Both the position numbers and the translations under genes were made by a program. A stretch of 64,000 nucleotides of DNA from Skeletonema tropicum (Eukaryota > Bacillariophyta > Thalassiosirophyceae > Thalassiosirales > Thalassiosiraceae), in contig CM074140.1 of the NCBI GenBank assembly GCA_037178625.1, positions 2,046,001 through 2,110,000 on the forward strand, given 5' to 3'. This document shows positions 53,700-64,000 of this stretch, one piece after another. The first letter of the stretch is position 1. Every line of letters starts with the position of its first letter. Below the pieces are notes generated by a model. It saw nothing but the letters and a program-made list of their open reading frames with translations, ran no database searches and was not told where the DNA came from.

Positions 53700-54080
53700 T
53701 GCCACAAGCCGGCCGCTTCTCGAGGCCTATGATACTTGGCGGCGATAGGATAGAAGCACATTAGCACTGCCCAGACGGATTGCATTGATGGGAGCGCTGC
53801 TACAGCCTCTTAGCTGCTTGAGAGGTCCAGTGCGAGCTGGCCAGCAGCACCAAAACGAACAGTATCGTCTCAATCGTCGTAAATATGCGCATGAGCCGCT
53901 TCTAGAGGCCCATGATGTGGCATTTCTTCTCATTTCTCCCTAATAAGAGCATGATCCGCTTCTAGAGGCTCATTACACTCGTTGGTGACACTATAAGCAA
54001 ATAGCACTGCCCAGAAGGATGGCTTTCGTAGAGGCGATGCTACAGCTTCGTAGCTGATATGAGAGGTCCAATGCGGCCGT
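53700..54080. repeat. two diverged satellite monomers with duplicated tail block
   Basis: Core strings gctgctacagcctcttagctg (about 53797) and gatgctacagcttcgtagctg (about 54037) with gagaggtccaRtgcg are about 240 bp apart. The spacing is longer than 185 bp because the block 'gagccgcttctagaggcccat' is present again, altered, at about 53950-53974. They continue the diverged satellite of 50.5-51.3 kb on the other side of the LRR gene. Confidence 0.86.
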
Positions 54081-54251
54081 ACTATACTTCATCACTGCAA
54101 CATAGACATTGCATGAATGCAACAAAGAGATGTCTCTCCATTAAGTTTAACATTTCATTTTAATATAGGAATCACGTTTAGTTATTGTACTTTTGCTTGT
54201 CTAGCTGTTCTTTCATTCTAGTGGACACTCTCTGTGGATACATATAAACAC

Positions 54252-56202
54252 TCATGCTGCAACTGGAACTGGGGCTGGGGCAGGAACGGCACTTTCTCGC
54301 GTAGGTGCATTCTTTTTGGATGCTAGCTTGAGATAATTTCGTAGCTTCTTGCTCAAGATTGCATGACCAGCAATTCTGGATGAGAGGAATACATTCATAC
54401 AAGCCCAAACTCCAACAACTCCTAGTCCTTGACTAGCCACGACCGACAGTCCAACTGCCGTTGTAAAGAATGAGCCCAACATAATTGATGGTAATTGTGA
54501 AAATGAGCCCAATCCAATGCAGACACCATCAGATACTGTAGCAATCGGACAATATGCTTGCGACAATGCAGCAAATGGAACCAAAGTAGCTATCATCTTT
54601 TGTACCGAGACATCAGCTACCAATGCACTTGTTACGTGAGAATTTCTCAATACTGCAAATGTCAATGCTGCTGCCGATACTCCCAATGTGGCTGACATTC
54701 CATACAATGTCTTAATCAGCTTTGGAACACGTTGTTCTCGGTCTTTCATATCACGAGTAATGAGAGTTTGTGCAGCTACGCTCATCGGCTCGGGCAAGAA
54801 GCTTAATAGCCACCAAACTTGAAGAGTGACCTGATGAGCTGCCAGAGCCAACGTGCCACCCATTGCAGCAGTTCTAGTCAGCATTGAATAGGCAAGCATC
54901 AACCCAATAGATCGTGAAAAGAGAGCCACGGCAACATTCATAAACGTCTTCACGATATGCTTCGAAGGCAAACCTCTCCAAACCAATGCAACATCTCGAA
55001 GAGGCTTCGATGATGCCTCCACACCTTTCTCTAGTGCTAGCAGATGTAACAACATAATATAAAGCTGCAGCGACCTGTGCTGCAACAGTAGCGGTAGCTG
55101 CACCAGTTGCACCCCACCCCTTCATCAGAGTCAACCACACATCTCCAATCAAGTTGACAACACCTGCAGCACCAAAGATTTTGAGCGGGCGCCATGCGTT
55201 ACCTCGTCCCAATGAGGAGCCTTGAAGTACCGTAGCCAGAAAGACAAAAGGTATTCCAGCTGCACGAATCAATAAATATGGCCTTGCTGCTTCCAGCAAA
55301 GCAGGAGATGTACCCGCCAATGCCAGTAATGGATCGCAAAACTTGATTAGTGACATGCTAACAAGTGTACCAAGTCCTACGGCAAGTAATGATGCATTAC
55401 TGACCACACGTTCATTCAGGTCAACCCTCTTCGCTGCTTCAGTTGTATCATGTAGAGAGTAAACACTCTCAGGTGGATTACTTGCGACCAAATTGGTTGT
55501 AGCCGCTGACATGAAAAAGAAGGCAAAGAAGATGAATTGAAATATTGATGTACATGGCGCCATAGCTGCTAATGCTGTGGTTGATATTTGTCCGACACAG
55601 GCCGTGTCGATGAGACTCATGATCGGGTCTAACAGCATTCCTCCAAGAGAGGGTAAGGCGATTGCCGTGACTTCATTGATGATTTGTCGAGTTTCAGAGA
55701 CTGAAGTTGATTCTCCAATCGGCGAAGGGGCTGATCTGACCTTGTCTGGTGATGATGAAACCGACGCTGTTCCTTCGTCAGACGATTCGATCAAATCAAC
55801 AGAGGATGAAGTGACGTCTCCTTCAAAGAACTCATTGACATTGAATTGCTCCTCTGCATGTCGAGCCATCCTATTCAGCACTTCATCATGTTGGACTCGA
55901 TCGAAATCTATGACCGTTGGAGGAGTCGCCGATGACGACGAGTCAATGGCATCGTTGACCTCTCCATTTTGGACAGTCGTTGGATCATTATCCTTGTAGA
56001 ACAACAATGATTTGGTGCTGGATCTGCACTTCAGCTTGCGAGATTGAAGGAAAGACACATGTTGTGCTTGTCCACGACCGTTAATTCTGGCGACGCTTCT
56101 CATTGGCAGGCCGCTGGAGCGTTGATTGACTTGTACTGACGGCGTGAATGCACAAGCTGCTCCCGAGATCAACGCTGCTTTGAAAAGTAGTTTCGTATTC
56201 AT
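54252..56202 (-). CDS. MATE-family transporter, plastid-targeted, one frame break
   Basis: About 649 residues if the frames 56202-~55036 and ~55036-54252 are joined. The N-terminus MNTKLLFKAALISGAACAFTPS is a signal peptide with an A-F plastid motif, followed by a long Ser/Asp-rich leader. The MATE domain starts near residue 175: NEVTAIALPSLGGMLLDPIMSLIDTACVGQ, then many hydrophobic helices (FQFIFFAFFFMSAATTN, FVFLATVLQGSSLGRGN, AAGVVNLIGDVWLT, TLALAAHQVTLQVWWLLSFLPEPMSVAAQTL). It would exchange cations for organic solutes across the plastid envelope; the substrate is unknown. The break lies in minus-strand gctagcactagag: removing one A gives ...TSAS-LEKGVEASSKP. The rest is intact on both sides, so a sequencing indel is quite possible. 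The ATG at 56202 is set by the signal peptide. Confidence 0.86.
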
Positions 56203-56809
56203 GACTTTGACTTTGCTTCCGATATTAAATTGTGAGAGTATTCTTTCGAAGCGGGTTATTGTTTGTCTGGTTGGCCACAAGACCCAAGCAAGACAGATGA
56301 AAAATGAAAAATGGAGGTCTTGGTTCCTCCATCTGGGGAATCAGAATAAAAAGGGGGTTCCCCTTCAAATTATTTATTGCATATTTGGATACTTCATTTC
56401 ATCCCCCCTAAAATACAGCGGGAATAGCCCGAAAAGCCTAGGAATGGCAAATTTCTGACACCAATTCAATTTCAGCCAGTGATTCAATCGTCCCATCTGC
56501 TTGCAATTCGCAACTCTGAACCCGGGATTGTGGATTGTGAGAACCCTAGCTACATGGCAGAGGTTGAGTGAGGACTCTCACTCTCACCTGTCGAGAGGCA
56601 GTTGAGAGTAGGAGGGAGGAGGAACATACCATCACCTAGCACAGGTGACAAGAGGAGTGCGGACTTGCCACTGAACTAGAGATACCTAGACTGCACTCCT
56701 CTTATTACCTAAAATGGGCAAGTTCAGATCCAGCTTGCCCAGTAAACAGCTCCTGAATACCATCCTAAACTAATCACTTATTTATCTATATCTAAATAAT
56801 GAGAGGAGC
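56203..56809. other. no recognisable gene
   Basis: Upstream region of the MATE gene. GC-poor with GAG/CTC-rich repeats at 56570-56630. A 110-codon plus frame at 56126-56458 is a shadow of the MATE start. Confidence 0.4.
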
Positions 56810-56812
56810 TAA

Positions 56813-57883
56813 GGCCCGTTCTGTCAAGAGTTTTTGGAGCCTATTCTGGAGGAGCCTATTCTTCCCTCTTTTCTTTTCTATCCGCTTCTTTCGGCAAAAT
56901 AGGGCTTTTGTTGACAGAATGGCGAAATGGCCCGTCCTATTTTTGAACGCCGAGTTTCGCCGTAGATTCGGTGATTTCCGAGAATGGCCACCCAATGTAA
57001 ACCACCATGTCGGCACGATGACATCCTACACAGACGGCCCTTCAAATACGTCCATAAAGATTATCGGTGTATTATCGATAGCGTCGCTAATAGATATGGC
57101 TTATGACAAAATATTCTCACCAGGGCGTCGTTGCAGATGACCTAGTTATTTAATTAATGAGGCGCCATTCGAAGTGATCAAGATCGACACATGTGGATGC
57201 AGTTAGACAATGAATGAAACCACTTCGCCTTGGCATATTACTGATATTATTATGAACCGGTAATTCGTCCTCCCGGAATAGCTATCAATATCACGACCCC
57301 TACTTCATTTAATTATGATGTGCACACAAAAAAGGCATAAAGTACTAGATACACAACTCAGCACAGCAATAAGCCTATGCGGTGGATTTAATAGTGGCGA
57401 GCGATAAAACTGTGTCTCTCGATAATATATGCGATAGGTTCGGTTATTTCAACGCCAATAGTATCAAAGGGGTGAAGAATAAGGGGGGGATTTAGGTAGT
57501 CATTAAAACATATATGCAATTATTTTATATTATTATTGAAAACTGTATGTAAAACCCTGCGGCTCTACCACTCATGGCATTATTATGTTCGGTTTAGACC
57601 ACTCGAATCATTTTTAATGGAGTGGCTGAGCGGACATAGCTACTAACAGCGGCTATCATGGTGCCGTTGCCAGATTAGACCAGTGTGGATGATAGAGGTG
57701 GTGTTTCCGATATTCCTGATCTTCGTTTGAAAATAGGTTTGAAAATAGGATCGAAAACCTCCTCAAAAAGGGGCTGATTTTGAGGGGGTTTTGAGCCTAT
57801 TTTCCATCCTATTCTTGAGGTGAGAAAATAGGGACAAGAATAGGCTCCAAAATAGGCTCAAAAAACTCTTGACAGAACGGGCC
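56813..57883. mobile_element. 1071-bp TIR element with TAA target duplication
   Basis: Left end GGCCCGTTCTGTCAAGAG continues with tttttggagcctattct. The right end is the inverse (ctcttgacagaacgggcc). TAA stands on both sides (56810-56812, 57884-57886). Three-base T/A-rich duplication with GG-starting ends is typical of PIF/Harbinger elements. No transposase frame is seen, so it is non-autonomous. The right-end subterminal region has several short inverted blocks (aaaataggctc, gaaaatagg). A partial second copy lies at 832-947 plus 2486-2560. Confidence 0.72.
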
Positions 57884-58102
57884 TAAGTCGTTCGTTCTGT
57901 CGTTCTGTCGGTCGGTCGGTCGTTCTGTCCGGGCCCTTTGGCGTGTCCTTTGGCCTTCACGGGCATTTTCGATCGACTCTTTCTTTGATTGGACTTCCTT
58001 ACATAATGCAATCTAAACAGCAAAGAAAATCTCTTTATTCGCCTCTTATCTGCTAGCTTCGTAACACGATCCCCCCCTACGAACAACAACATTACTGACA
58101 TC

Positions 58103-58714
58103 TCAACCCCCCGCTTTCTCCTCCCCTGCATTGCAACTAAGGTATGGGTTGTGTGACAAACACTCTTTCAACACAGGCACTGTCGCATAAGTGCGAACAG
58201 GAAACTTGGTATTGTCATGCACAACAGCAATACGAAGAAGCCTCTCCTCAGCTCCTTGAGAATTGTATTTTTTCAATCTCAGCAGCTCCGCATCATTTTC
58301 AAAATCTGGAAAAAATACTGAAATTTCTGCGCCCAAAATCTTAGTCATGCAATCAAAGTCTAACTCCTCTGCAATCCTTTCGTTATTCTCCAGCTTCTCC
58401 ACATATTCAATAAAACTCATTGTGCCACCATGTTTCCCAACCCTAAATAATGAAGAACGTTCCAAATCCACAGCATTCTCCTTCTCATAATTAATTAATA
58501 ATCCCTTCAACTCTTCTATTGACATGTACGAACCGTACAACGCCAAATGATTCGATACAGCATTCAAAAATCCGTCTTGCCCGTAATTGATCCATAAAAC
58601 CTCATGCCCATGCTCGAACAGGGTCCGCAAGAACGGAACAGGAAGAGAAATTTTCTCCGAATTATCAACGAATTGCCTCCTCTCTTTCGTCACAACACCA
58701 GTTACAGAACTCAT
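58103..58714 (-). CDS. hypothetical protein, weak OTU-like pattern
   Basis: 203 residues from the ATG at 58714 (MSSVTGVVTKERRQFVDN...). The stretch INYGQDGFLNAVSNHLALYGSYMSIEELKGLLINYEKENA recalls the start of OTU-type peptidases (DGxCLxRAxSxQLxG...LR..). However, the catalytic Cys position is not conserved, and a clear C-terminal His pair is not seen (VVHDNTKFPVRTYA at best). The length and even composition suggest a real protein; the function is unknown and the OTU link is weak. Confidence 0.5.
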   Translation of the reverse strand: MSSVTGVVTKERRQFVDNSEKISLPVPFLRTLFEHGHEVLWINYGQDGFLNAVSNHLALYGSYMSIEELKGLLINYEKENAVDLERSSLFRVGKHGGTMSFIEYVEKLENNERIAEELDFDCMTKILGAEISVFFPDFENDAELLRLKKYNSQGAEERLLRIAVVHDNTKFPVRTYATVPVLKECLSHNPYLSCNAGEEKAGG

Positions 58715-59227
58715 CCTTTTCAAGCTTACTAATATTTCGTCACATCACTATCTACTAGGATAGTATTGCAAGTTTCATATATACCTTAGGGAAGCTGCCT
58801 CACTCTTTCAATGACGAATCTGATATCACAACAAACACCCATCAAGATTCGGGGAAGAAGGAAGGAGACCCAAAAAACGAAATAAAATCAATTTTCAATT
58901 TTCCGTTCACACAATTCCGTCCGACATTCTACCAGCTCTCTCGTCTCTCTCGTCTCTCTCTCTCTCATCTCTCTCCCGCCATCTATCGACGCTCCTTGAC
59001 AGCTCCTTGACAGCTCCTGACAGCTGATATGTAATGACAGGATAGAGCTTACAGACGCTTGACAGGAGTAGAGAGAACTCCTTTCACCAGCCTTTCACCA
59101 TGACATGGCATGACACCAGGAGCCTACCTATGACATCAACTACGCCAACATGACAACTCTCACATCCTTCACCCTACCTGCACCTTCTCTCATAAAATAA
59201 TGTACACTCCTCAGAAACATTTCATCC
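58715..59227. other. intergenic with microsatellite and GCTCCTTGACA repeats
   Basis: CTCGTCTCT/CT repeats at about 58940-58976. The 11-bp unit gctccttgaca is repeated in tandem at 58991-59012, with the partial copies gctcctgaca and gctgatatg following. The dinucleotide and short-unit runs lie upstream of the small MORN gene. Confidence 0.6.
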
Positions 59228-59446
59228 ATGAAGTTGCCTCCATACACATCCGTTTTCCGCTACTACGGTGGTCTCTACATCGGTGATGCTACAGAAAATG
59301 ATATGCCTGATGGCTTTGGCTTTTTTAGCATCCCACAAAAAGATGGATACTCTTCAATTTGGTACATCGGTAACTTCAAATTTGGCCAAGAACACGGATT
59401 CGGAACAATGTTCTACTGTAATAGTCAAGTAGCATACTACCTTTAG
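59228..59446 (+). CDS. small MORN-repeat protein
   Basis: 72 residues with two to three MORN-like units: YYGGLYIGDATENDMPDGFGFF and WYIGNFKFGQEHGFGTMFY. MORN repeats often bind membranes or proteins. It is short for a MORN protein and may be a fragment. A GTACGT donor-like site overlaps the stop codon, but the stop is part of the exon as read. Confidence 0.45.
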   Translation: MKLPPYTSVFRYYGGLYIGDATENDMPDGFGFFSIPQKDGYSSIWYIGNFKFGQEHGFGTMFYCNSQVAYYL

Positions 59447-59869
59447 GTACGTATGTATCTGTGACCATACGGATACGTGCTCGCTAAGCTATCGCTTATC
59501 GGGATCTCCATGCCTGACGCATGCCGCTCTGGATTCTGACTACATTGAAGCAGTCAGCCTCGTGAATCGTTACTAAGGTTCTACGTCGTGGAATTAGTAC
59601 GATTCTGTCCTGTAGCTCTGAGTCCCTCATCTTCCATGAGCAAGCTCAACCGCTAGCAGCAGCTCTCTCCTTCGAAGAGCACACAACTACTCCAAATACG
59701 TAAATTAATACTGTATTCATCGTCGTTGTCATTACACATCTATTAGCCTGTGTCATTATTTTAAAATAACAAGTGCTCTCGTCGACAAGCACCGCAGAAA
59801 GCTACCAGATACCTCGAAACGAGAAGAATCTTCCATCCTGGTGAAATATCAGAAGGACTGATCATTATC
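59447..59869. other. no recognisable gene
   Basis: Unique sequence; nothing supported. Confidence 0.4.
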
Positions 59870-60162
59870 ATGTCGCAAAATGAATTAGCATCGATTTACT
59901 TGGCCTACAACACTCTCACCGAGGACAAACGGCCAAAAGAAAGACCATGATCGAACAGGTCAATTGCTCCTTGACTAACTGGAAAACAAAATTTGATATT
60001 GTGTGTAACTTAGCAAAGAGTTCTGGGGTCGATCTTGAAACCCTCAACAATATCAGAAATGAACATGATACTCTTACATTGTACAACAAGGCTCTCACTT
60101 CTAACGTCAATTACATCACCACTTTCACCAACATTAAGAAGGAATCCGAGAGTGGGTACTAA
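59870..60162 (+). CDS. small hypothetical protein, frame break
   Basis: Frame A from the ATG at 59870 (MSQNELASIYLAYNTLTE) and frame B (GQTAKRKTMIEQVNCSLTNWKTKFDIVCNLAKSSGVDLETLNNIRNEHDTL...) join smoothly if one base is removed near 59924. The combined 97 residues look helical. Not recognised. Confidence 0.32.
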
Positions 60163-60541
60163 CTCTGCCAAATCATACTAACAGTCCTGTAGAATATTAT
60201 TTCACCAAATGATTTACGTCTCGCTCTAATTTCTTCCTACCTGTCTTCAATCGTTTCCACACGTTCACATTAAACCTCTTCATAGATAATCCCTCTCACA
60301 TAAATCAATATTCTCCCAACCGTTTCTCAGTAATCACTACACAGCATTCGTAGAAGGCAATGTACAACCTTTATTACATAATTATTAAAGTGTTACATAA
60401 CGTACTATTTGAATACTGCTATGTATATAAGTAGACACAATCAATATCGTAGTAGATAGCCGGTGCCTCCTCTCTTATTTAGAAAACCCGCGCAGCGGCT
60501 AGACGAGCGTCAGCGAGGCTAGTAATATGTAGGAGTGGACA
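60163..60541. other. intergenic before the TIR element
   Basis: AT-rich; the sequence gcgcagcggctagacgagcgtcagcgaggctag at about 60490-60522 is a GC-rich block without known function. Confidence 0.4.
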
Positions 60542-60544
60542 ATA

Positions 60545-62324
60545 GGCGGGGACAATTTAATCTTTGAGTTACTATTAATACCCCCCCCACCTAGACACCG
60601 GTTTCAGGGCTAGTGGTTCCCCCGAGGGGATTTTCACCCCCGCTGTGTGGACCACTAAAACAAACCTCCAACAAGATGAATACAAAGTTAATCAGATTAG
60701 AAACCTCCAACAAGATGGCATCGGACACAACACCAACACAATGGTACAATGGTTGTACTACCCTCTAACAACACTATTAGTTGAGTTATTTTTTACATCG
60801 CTTAGTTCTAAACTCATCGGCTGCCGCCCCCCAGCATCGCCATGGTGCTCATTGACGTGCATTTCTATCGGAGCACGAAAACATTTAATGCATAATGATA
60901 GATAATGATCCGCACGAAGGTGCGGGCAAATGATGACCATTCGGAGTCAAAAAGCTCTTTGAAAAGGAAGGAAAAGATGTGACGGACGATGCTCTAGATG
61001 CCACCATCGGGCGTATTGAGACAATCACTGCAGATGCGTCTGACCCAGGTGCATGCAATCTTTGTTGAATTTCTCCATGAGGGTGATACGTTTGGTTCAA
61101 TGATGTCTAAGCGATAATGCAACATCTACCTAATTTCCTAAGTGATATGATATGATACGTTGAAGGATTTACACTCTGACTCCATTCCCATCGTTACGAA
61201 AGGGATTTACATTCTTCTCCCAGACGAAAATATCAATGTCGATGTTATCAATGTTGATCTTCCAACAGAGCCTGCAAAGAAAAAACTAAAAACATGTGCA
61301 TTCAAGGCGGGCGATGATGGGCAAGGACTACAAGTTTGTGGAACACCTCCGTTACGAAACAGATCTTGACGAAGAGACGCGCATCGACACTCAAATCTTG
61401 CACTATCTGTATGATTACCTCGAGGAAATTAAACTCGGATATCGTGATGAAAAGCAAAAAATAAACTGATGACCAATATACAAAAGATCAAAAGTACTCT
61501 GTGTGCTTTGTGCTGAAGTATTGGAAAGTCCTCCTTCGAGCAGAGTTCCCTACCCTCCCCGACAATACAGGAATGAAGAGAACGGGCACAAAGTAAGTTT
61601 ATTGTTCAGTTCTATCTATATTCCTCCTAACTTACCAGTTTTGTTGTCACGAAGAAAATATAATGAGCAAACCAGCCGTGATGACATAGATAGCAAAATC
61701 GCGACCATGAGCAATCTACGCTGGAGTGAGTTTGCTGTGCCCGTATTTGAAGAGGCCGTTGCTGCCATCAAGAAAGAAACTCAGCATATTGGCGATCTGC
61801 TTCATCGTCACAAGGACTTTTTAGCTGGAAAGGCTTCATCTATGAGGAAAATAAGATCTGGATCGAAGAAGAAAGTTGTGAGAGGCACTGTTGCGGCTTT
61901 TTCGAACGCTTTAAATCCTGTCCAGATCAGCGATGATGAATTTTATGCCGTCATAGACTCTGGAAAGAAGAGCAGCCGACCCAAGGGCAAAGGCTAAATG
62001 GATGGGTTCGCCGTTGTGTTGCGGCTGCTGTCTAGGTTGTTCAATGTCAAATGCTTACCCATTTGTATCATGTGCCTTCAGAGTGGCAAGAAGGTTGTCA
62101 AGGGGAAGTCGAAAGATAAATTGGAAGCACGAGCGGAGCAGGCACATGCAAAGCAACGAGCAACAACTAAGATCATACACAACCATGCCCACTACTTACG
62201 ACCTAATACTCTACTACATCCTCTACACCGGGGGTAAAAATTACGGGGGTAGAAAAGTTGACCCCCCCCCCTCACCACAGCAAGCTGCGCTTAATAGTAA
62301 CTTGAAGATTAAATTGTCCCCGCC
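60545..62324. mobile_element. 1780-bp TIR element with ATA flanks, carrying coding sequence
   Basis: Left end GGCGGGGACAATTTAATCTT continues with tgagttactattaa (60545-60578). The right end 62291-62324 is its inverse with 32 of 34 bases matching. ATA lies on both sides (60542-60544, 62325-62327), a 3-bp target duplication compatible with PIF/Harbinger-like insertion. C-rich runs lie just inside both ends. The interior carries protein-like frames on the plus strand (next entry) but no recognisable transposase. Confidence 0.66.
60917..62240 (+). CDS. gene-like, multi-exon or decayed coding region inside the TIR element
   Basis: Protein-like plus-strand stretches occur in several frames. These include PFGVKKLFEKEGKDVTDDALDATIGRIE (about 60926-61010), HSDSIPIVTKGIYILLPDENINVDVIN (61160-61369), MGKDYKFVEHLRYETDLDEETRID (about 61316-61470), SNLRWSEFAVPVFEEAVAAIKKETQHIGDLLHRHKDF...KKKVVRG (61503-61997) and SGKKVVKGKSKDKLEARAEQAHAKQR (about 62083-62170). 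GTAAGT at about 61600 and cttcag|agtgg at about 62081 are plausible splice sites. I could not build one continuous frame. It may be a captured host gene or a decayed element gene. Confidence 0.38.
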
Positions 62325-62327
62325 ATA

Positions 62328-62911
62328 CCAATATGTCCTGCGCAGGCATATTACGACCAAGATCGACCAAGAAGTTTTCATGCGTGCAGGAAATGAAAAG
62401 AAAAAAGACAAATGACTGAGCGTGTTTCACTGTCAATTTGAAATGTCTGCAAGACAGTTTTCAAAGTTGGAATTGATATCAAAGCGAGATGACTACATAG
62501 CTGTGTTGTGAAGCGTTCACGTTTGGCAATAAAAGACAGAGGTTAACCACTGGCTTCACGTTCTCACTGCTCTCAGCGGGCTTCCTTCTTGATCGTTGCC
62601 TGATCGTTGCTCAGATCTGACAGAAGATGTGCTCCAGATGTGGCTCTCATTATTTGACTTCACATAATACTTCCATGAAGATCAAGATTAAGGTTGCTTC
62701 TTTCTATTCGTAAATTGATCACGATGTCGGTCACAAACTTTGAAACTACATTCTATTCGTAGAATCATTTTCTTAAAGCTCTTAAAGGTCAATCTAAAGC
62801 AATTTTTGATGCACATCAATCATTTCAACTGTGAAGTGAAGAAATTGCCTGAGCAGGAAATAGAATTACCTATCTGCAGAAGAAGCAGCCGAAGACTCAA
62901 CTGCCGATCAA
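62328..62911. other. upstream region of the right-edge gene
   Basis: No supported gene; short frames without motifs. Confidence 0.4.
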
Positions 62912-63031
62912 ATGAATATGAGCGACGGAATAGGAAACAATAACTTTCATCCTAACGACATCAATGTCTCGGATCCAGCTCTTGGCGTTAGCAGATCGTT
63001 CGTCGGTCAAAAGCGGCAGCATATCCATCAT

Positions 63032-63064
<33 letters not shown>

Positions 63065-64000
63065 AACGGCCGCTACCCGAAAGGTGGTGTTGTGGATCAT
63101 CAACAAGAAGTTATGCAGCAGCACATGTCACCCATGATGATGAACGATAACAGATCCTCATTCCCAACTCCTCCTCCACAGCAGCATTACCGGCACACGA
63201 ACTCAGAACAATTTGTTCTGCCGACATTTGCAAGTATTAGTGACGATCACTACAACAACTTCCATCGTCAGAGCAATAATAATTTCCAGCCCGAGAAGAT
63301 TCAGATGCTACCAAGAGGGCAGCAGGACCGAGGTCATCAGCAGCAGTTGACAAGGTCCTTGCCTATCATAAATCATAACAATGGTGGATCATTACTTCAT
63401 GGCAACAGCATCCGCCCATTGTCTCAGTCATTGCCTCAGTTTCAAGGCAGTATATCACTGGAAGCTCTACGAGCTGATATCCATCGTAAGACACAGGAAT
63501 TGGAGCAGGTGGAGAAACAGGCTGGTTATTCATCCTCATTGCCCTCGTCGATCATTCAACCGTCGAATGCATCTCTATTTCCGAATAGTCTTCAGCAGCA
63601 GCAGCAGACTAATTTGCCATCCAAACCATTATTCCATCACGAGGACCCATTGAGCTTTTGTCAAGATGACAAAACAAATGGACATGGGGAAGATATTAGC
63701 AGCAATAAGAAAGATCCTTTCGCTCCTGTTACTGTGAGCTTGCAGCAGCAGCTGCTGCCGCAAAATCCAGAGCAAATGACAACGATCTCCCAAGATAACC
63801 TTGCTCAAATATCAAGACAGGGCGCTTGTATTTACAGCTTTATCACCACCACCTTCCCCAGACTCGTCTCAAACAAAACGTCGTCGGTTGAACTCTGATC
63901 AAATGCTGCATTTGTTTCTGTCGGATACTATCATTGAAAGCCCAACTGAAGTCGCTGAAAAGAAGTTGTTGGTTCCTACAGCGACTACAACTGCTGCAGA
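62912..64000 (+). CDS. Gln/Asn-rich protein, continues past the right edge
   Basis: From the ATG at 62912: MNMSDGIGNNNFHPND..., then His5-Gln8, many Gln/Asn/His/Ser runs, and a helix ISLEALRADIHRKTQELEQVEKQAG. The first frame ends at 63898. The other frame reads more naturally from about 63837 (ALSPPPSPDSSQTKRRRLNSDQMLHLFLSDTIIESPTEVAEKKLL) and is open at the window end. A tttacag acceptor lies at 63837, but I found no donor with the right phase, so the change may be an intron or an indel. KRRR suggests nuclear localisation. A regulatory protein is possible; not recognised. Confidence 0.55.

Noticed and set aside
58103..58714. Confident OTU deubiquitinase call
   Set aside because: The DGxC catalytic pattern is not kept (DGFL), so only a weak resemblance is reported.

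Overview
The window reads as nuclear DNA of a photosynthetic stramenopile, most likely a centric diatom. The supporting evidence is a fucoxanthin/chlorophyll a/c-type light-harvesting protein, plastid signal peptides ending in an A-F motif (cyclophilin, MATE transporter), a heat-shock-factor DNA-binding domain, a BspA-like leucine-rich-repeat protein of a family I know from diatoms, short GT-AG introns and compact genes on both strands. Only a 2-bp corner at the left edge and the far right edge look cut: a Q-rich gene runs off the right side.

Layout. 1-9 kb is rich in mobile elements: a 140-bp TIR element, a nested pair of TIR elements, a TA-flanked mariner-type MITE, a decayed Cys-rich pseudogene, an intact SAM-RBR ubiquitin ligase and a clathrin-MORN chimera. 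9.28-19.99 kb is one uninterrupted satellite array of about 185-bp monomers. Most of it is organised as a 7-monomer, about 1295-bp higher-order repeat. 21-50 kb is gene-rich: a DnaJ protein with a CaaX end, an LHC protein, an ABC transporter with unusual domain order, a small secreted protein, a tRNA-Leu with a duplicated T-loop, an HSF, an RluA-type pseudouridine synthase, a methyltransferase, a cGMP-dependent-type kinase, a MYND protein, a lumenal cyclophilin, coiled-coil and C2H2 proteins, adenosine kinase, and an F-box/histone-fold-like gene. 50.5-54.1 kb holds diverged satellite monomers interrupted by a pseudogene and an LRR gene. 54.2-56.2 kb is a plastid-targeted MATE transporter. 56.8-62.3 kb contains two TIR-bounded elements and small genes.

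The most unusual observations are: the higher-order satellite; the TMD-NBD-NBD-TMD order of the ABC protein, with a helicase-associated-like N-terminal domain; the 14-nt T-loop of the tRNA-Leu; the clathrin-MORN chimera; the F-box/histone-fold fusion; and a kinase gene whose duplicated 5' and 3' ends bracket a MYND gene. About ten otherwise convincing genes carry a frame break. These are either pseudogenes or residual assembly indels, and reads or RNA data would be needed to decide. The genes do not form an operon or a single pathway. Several products are plastid-directed (LHC, cyclophilin, MATE) and several are signalling or ubiquitin-system proteins (kinase, RBR, F-box).
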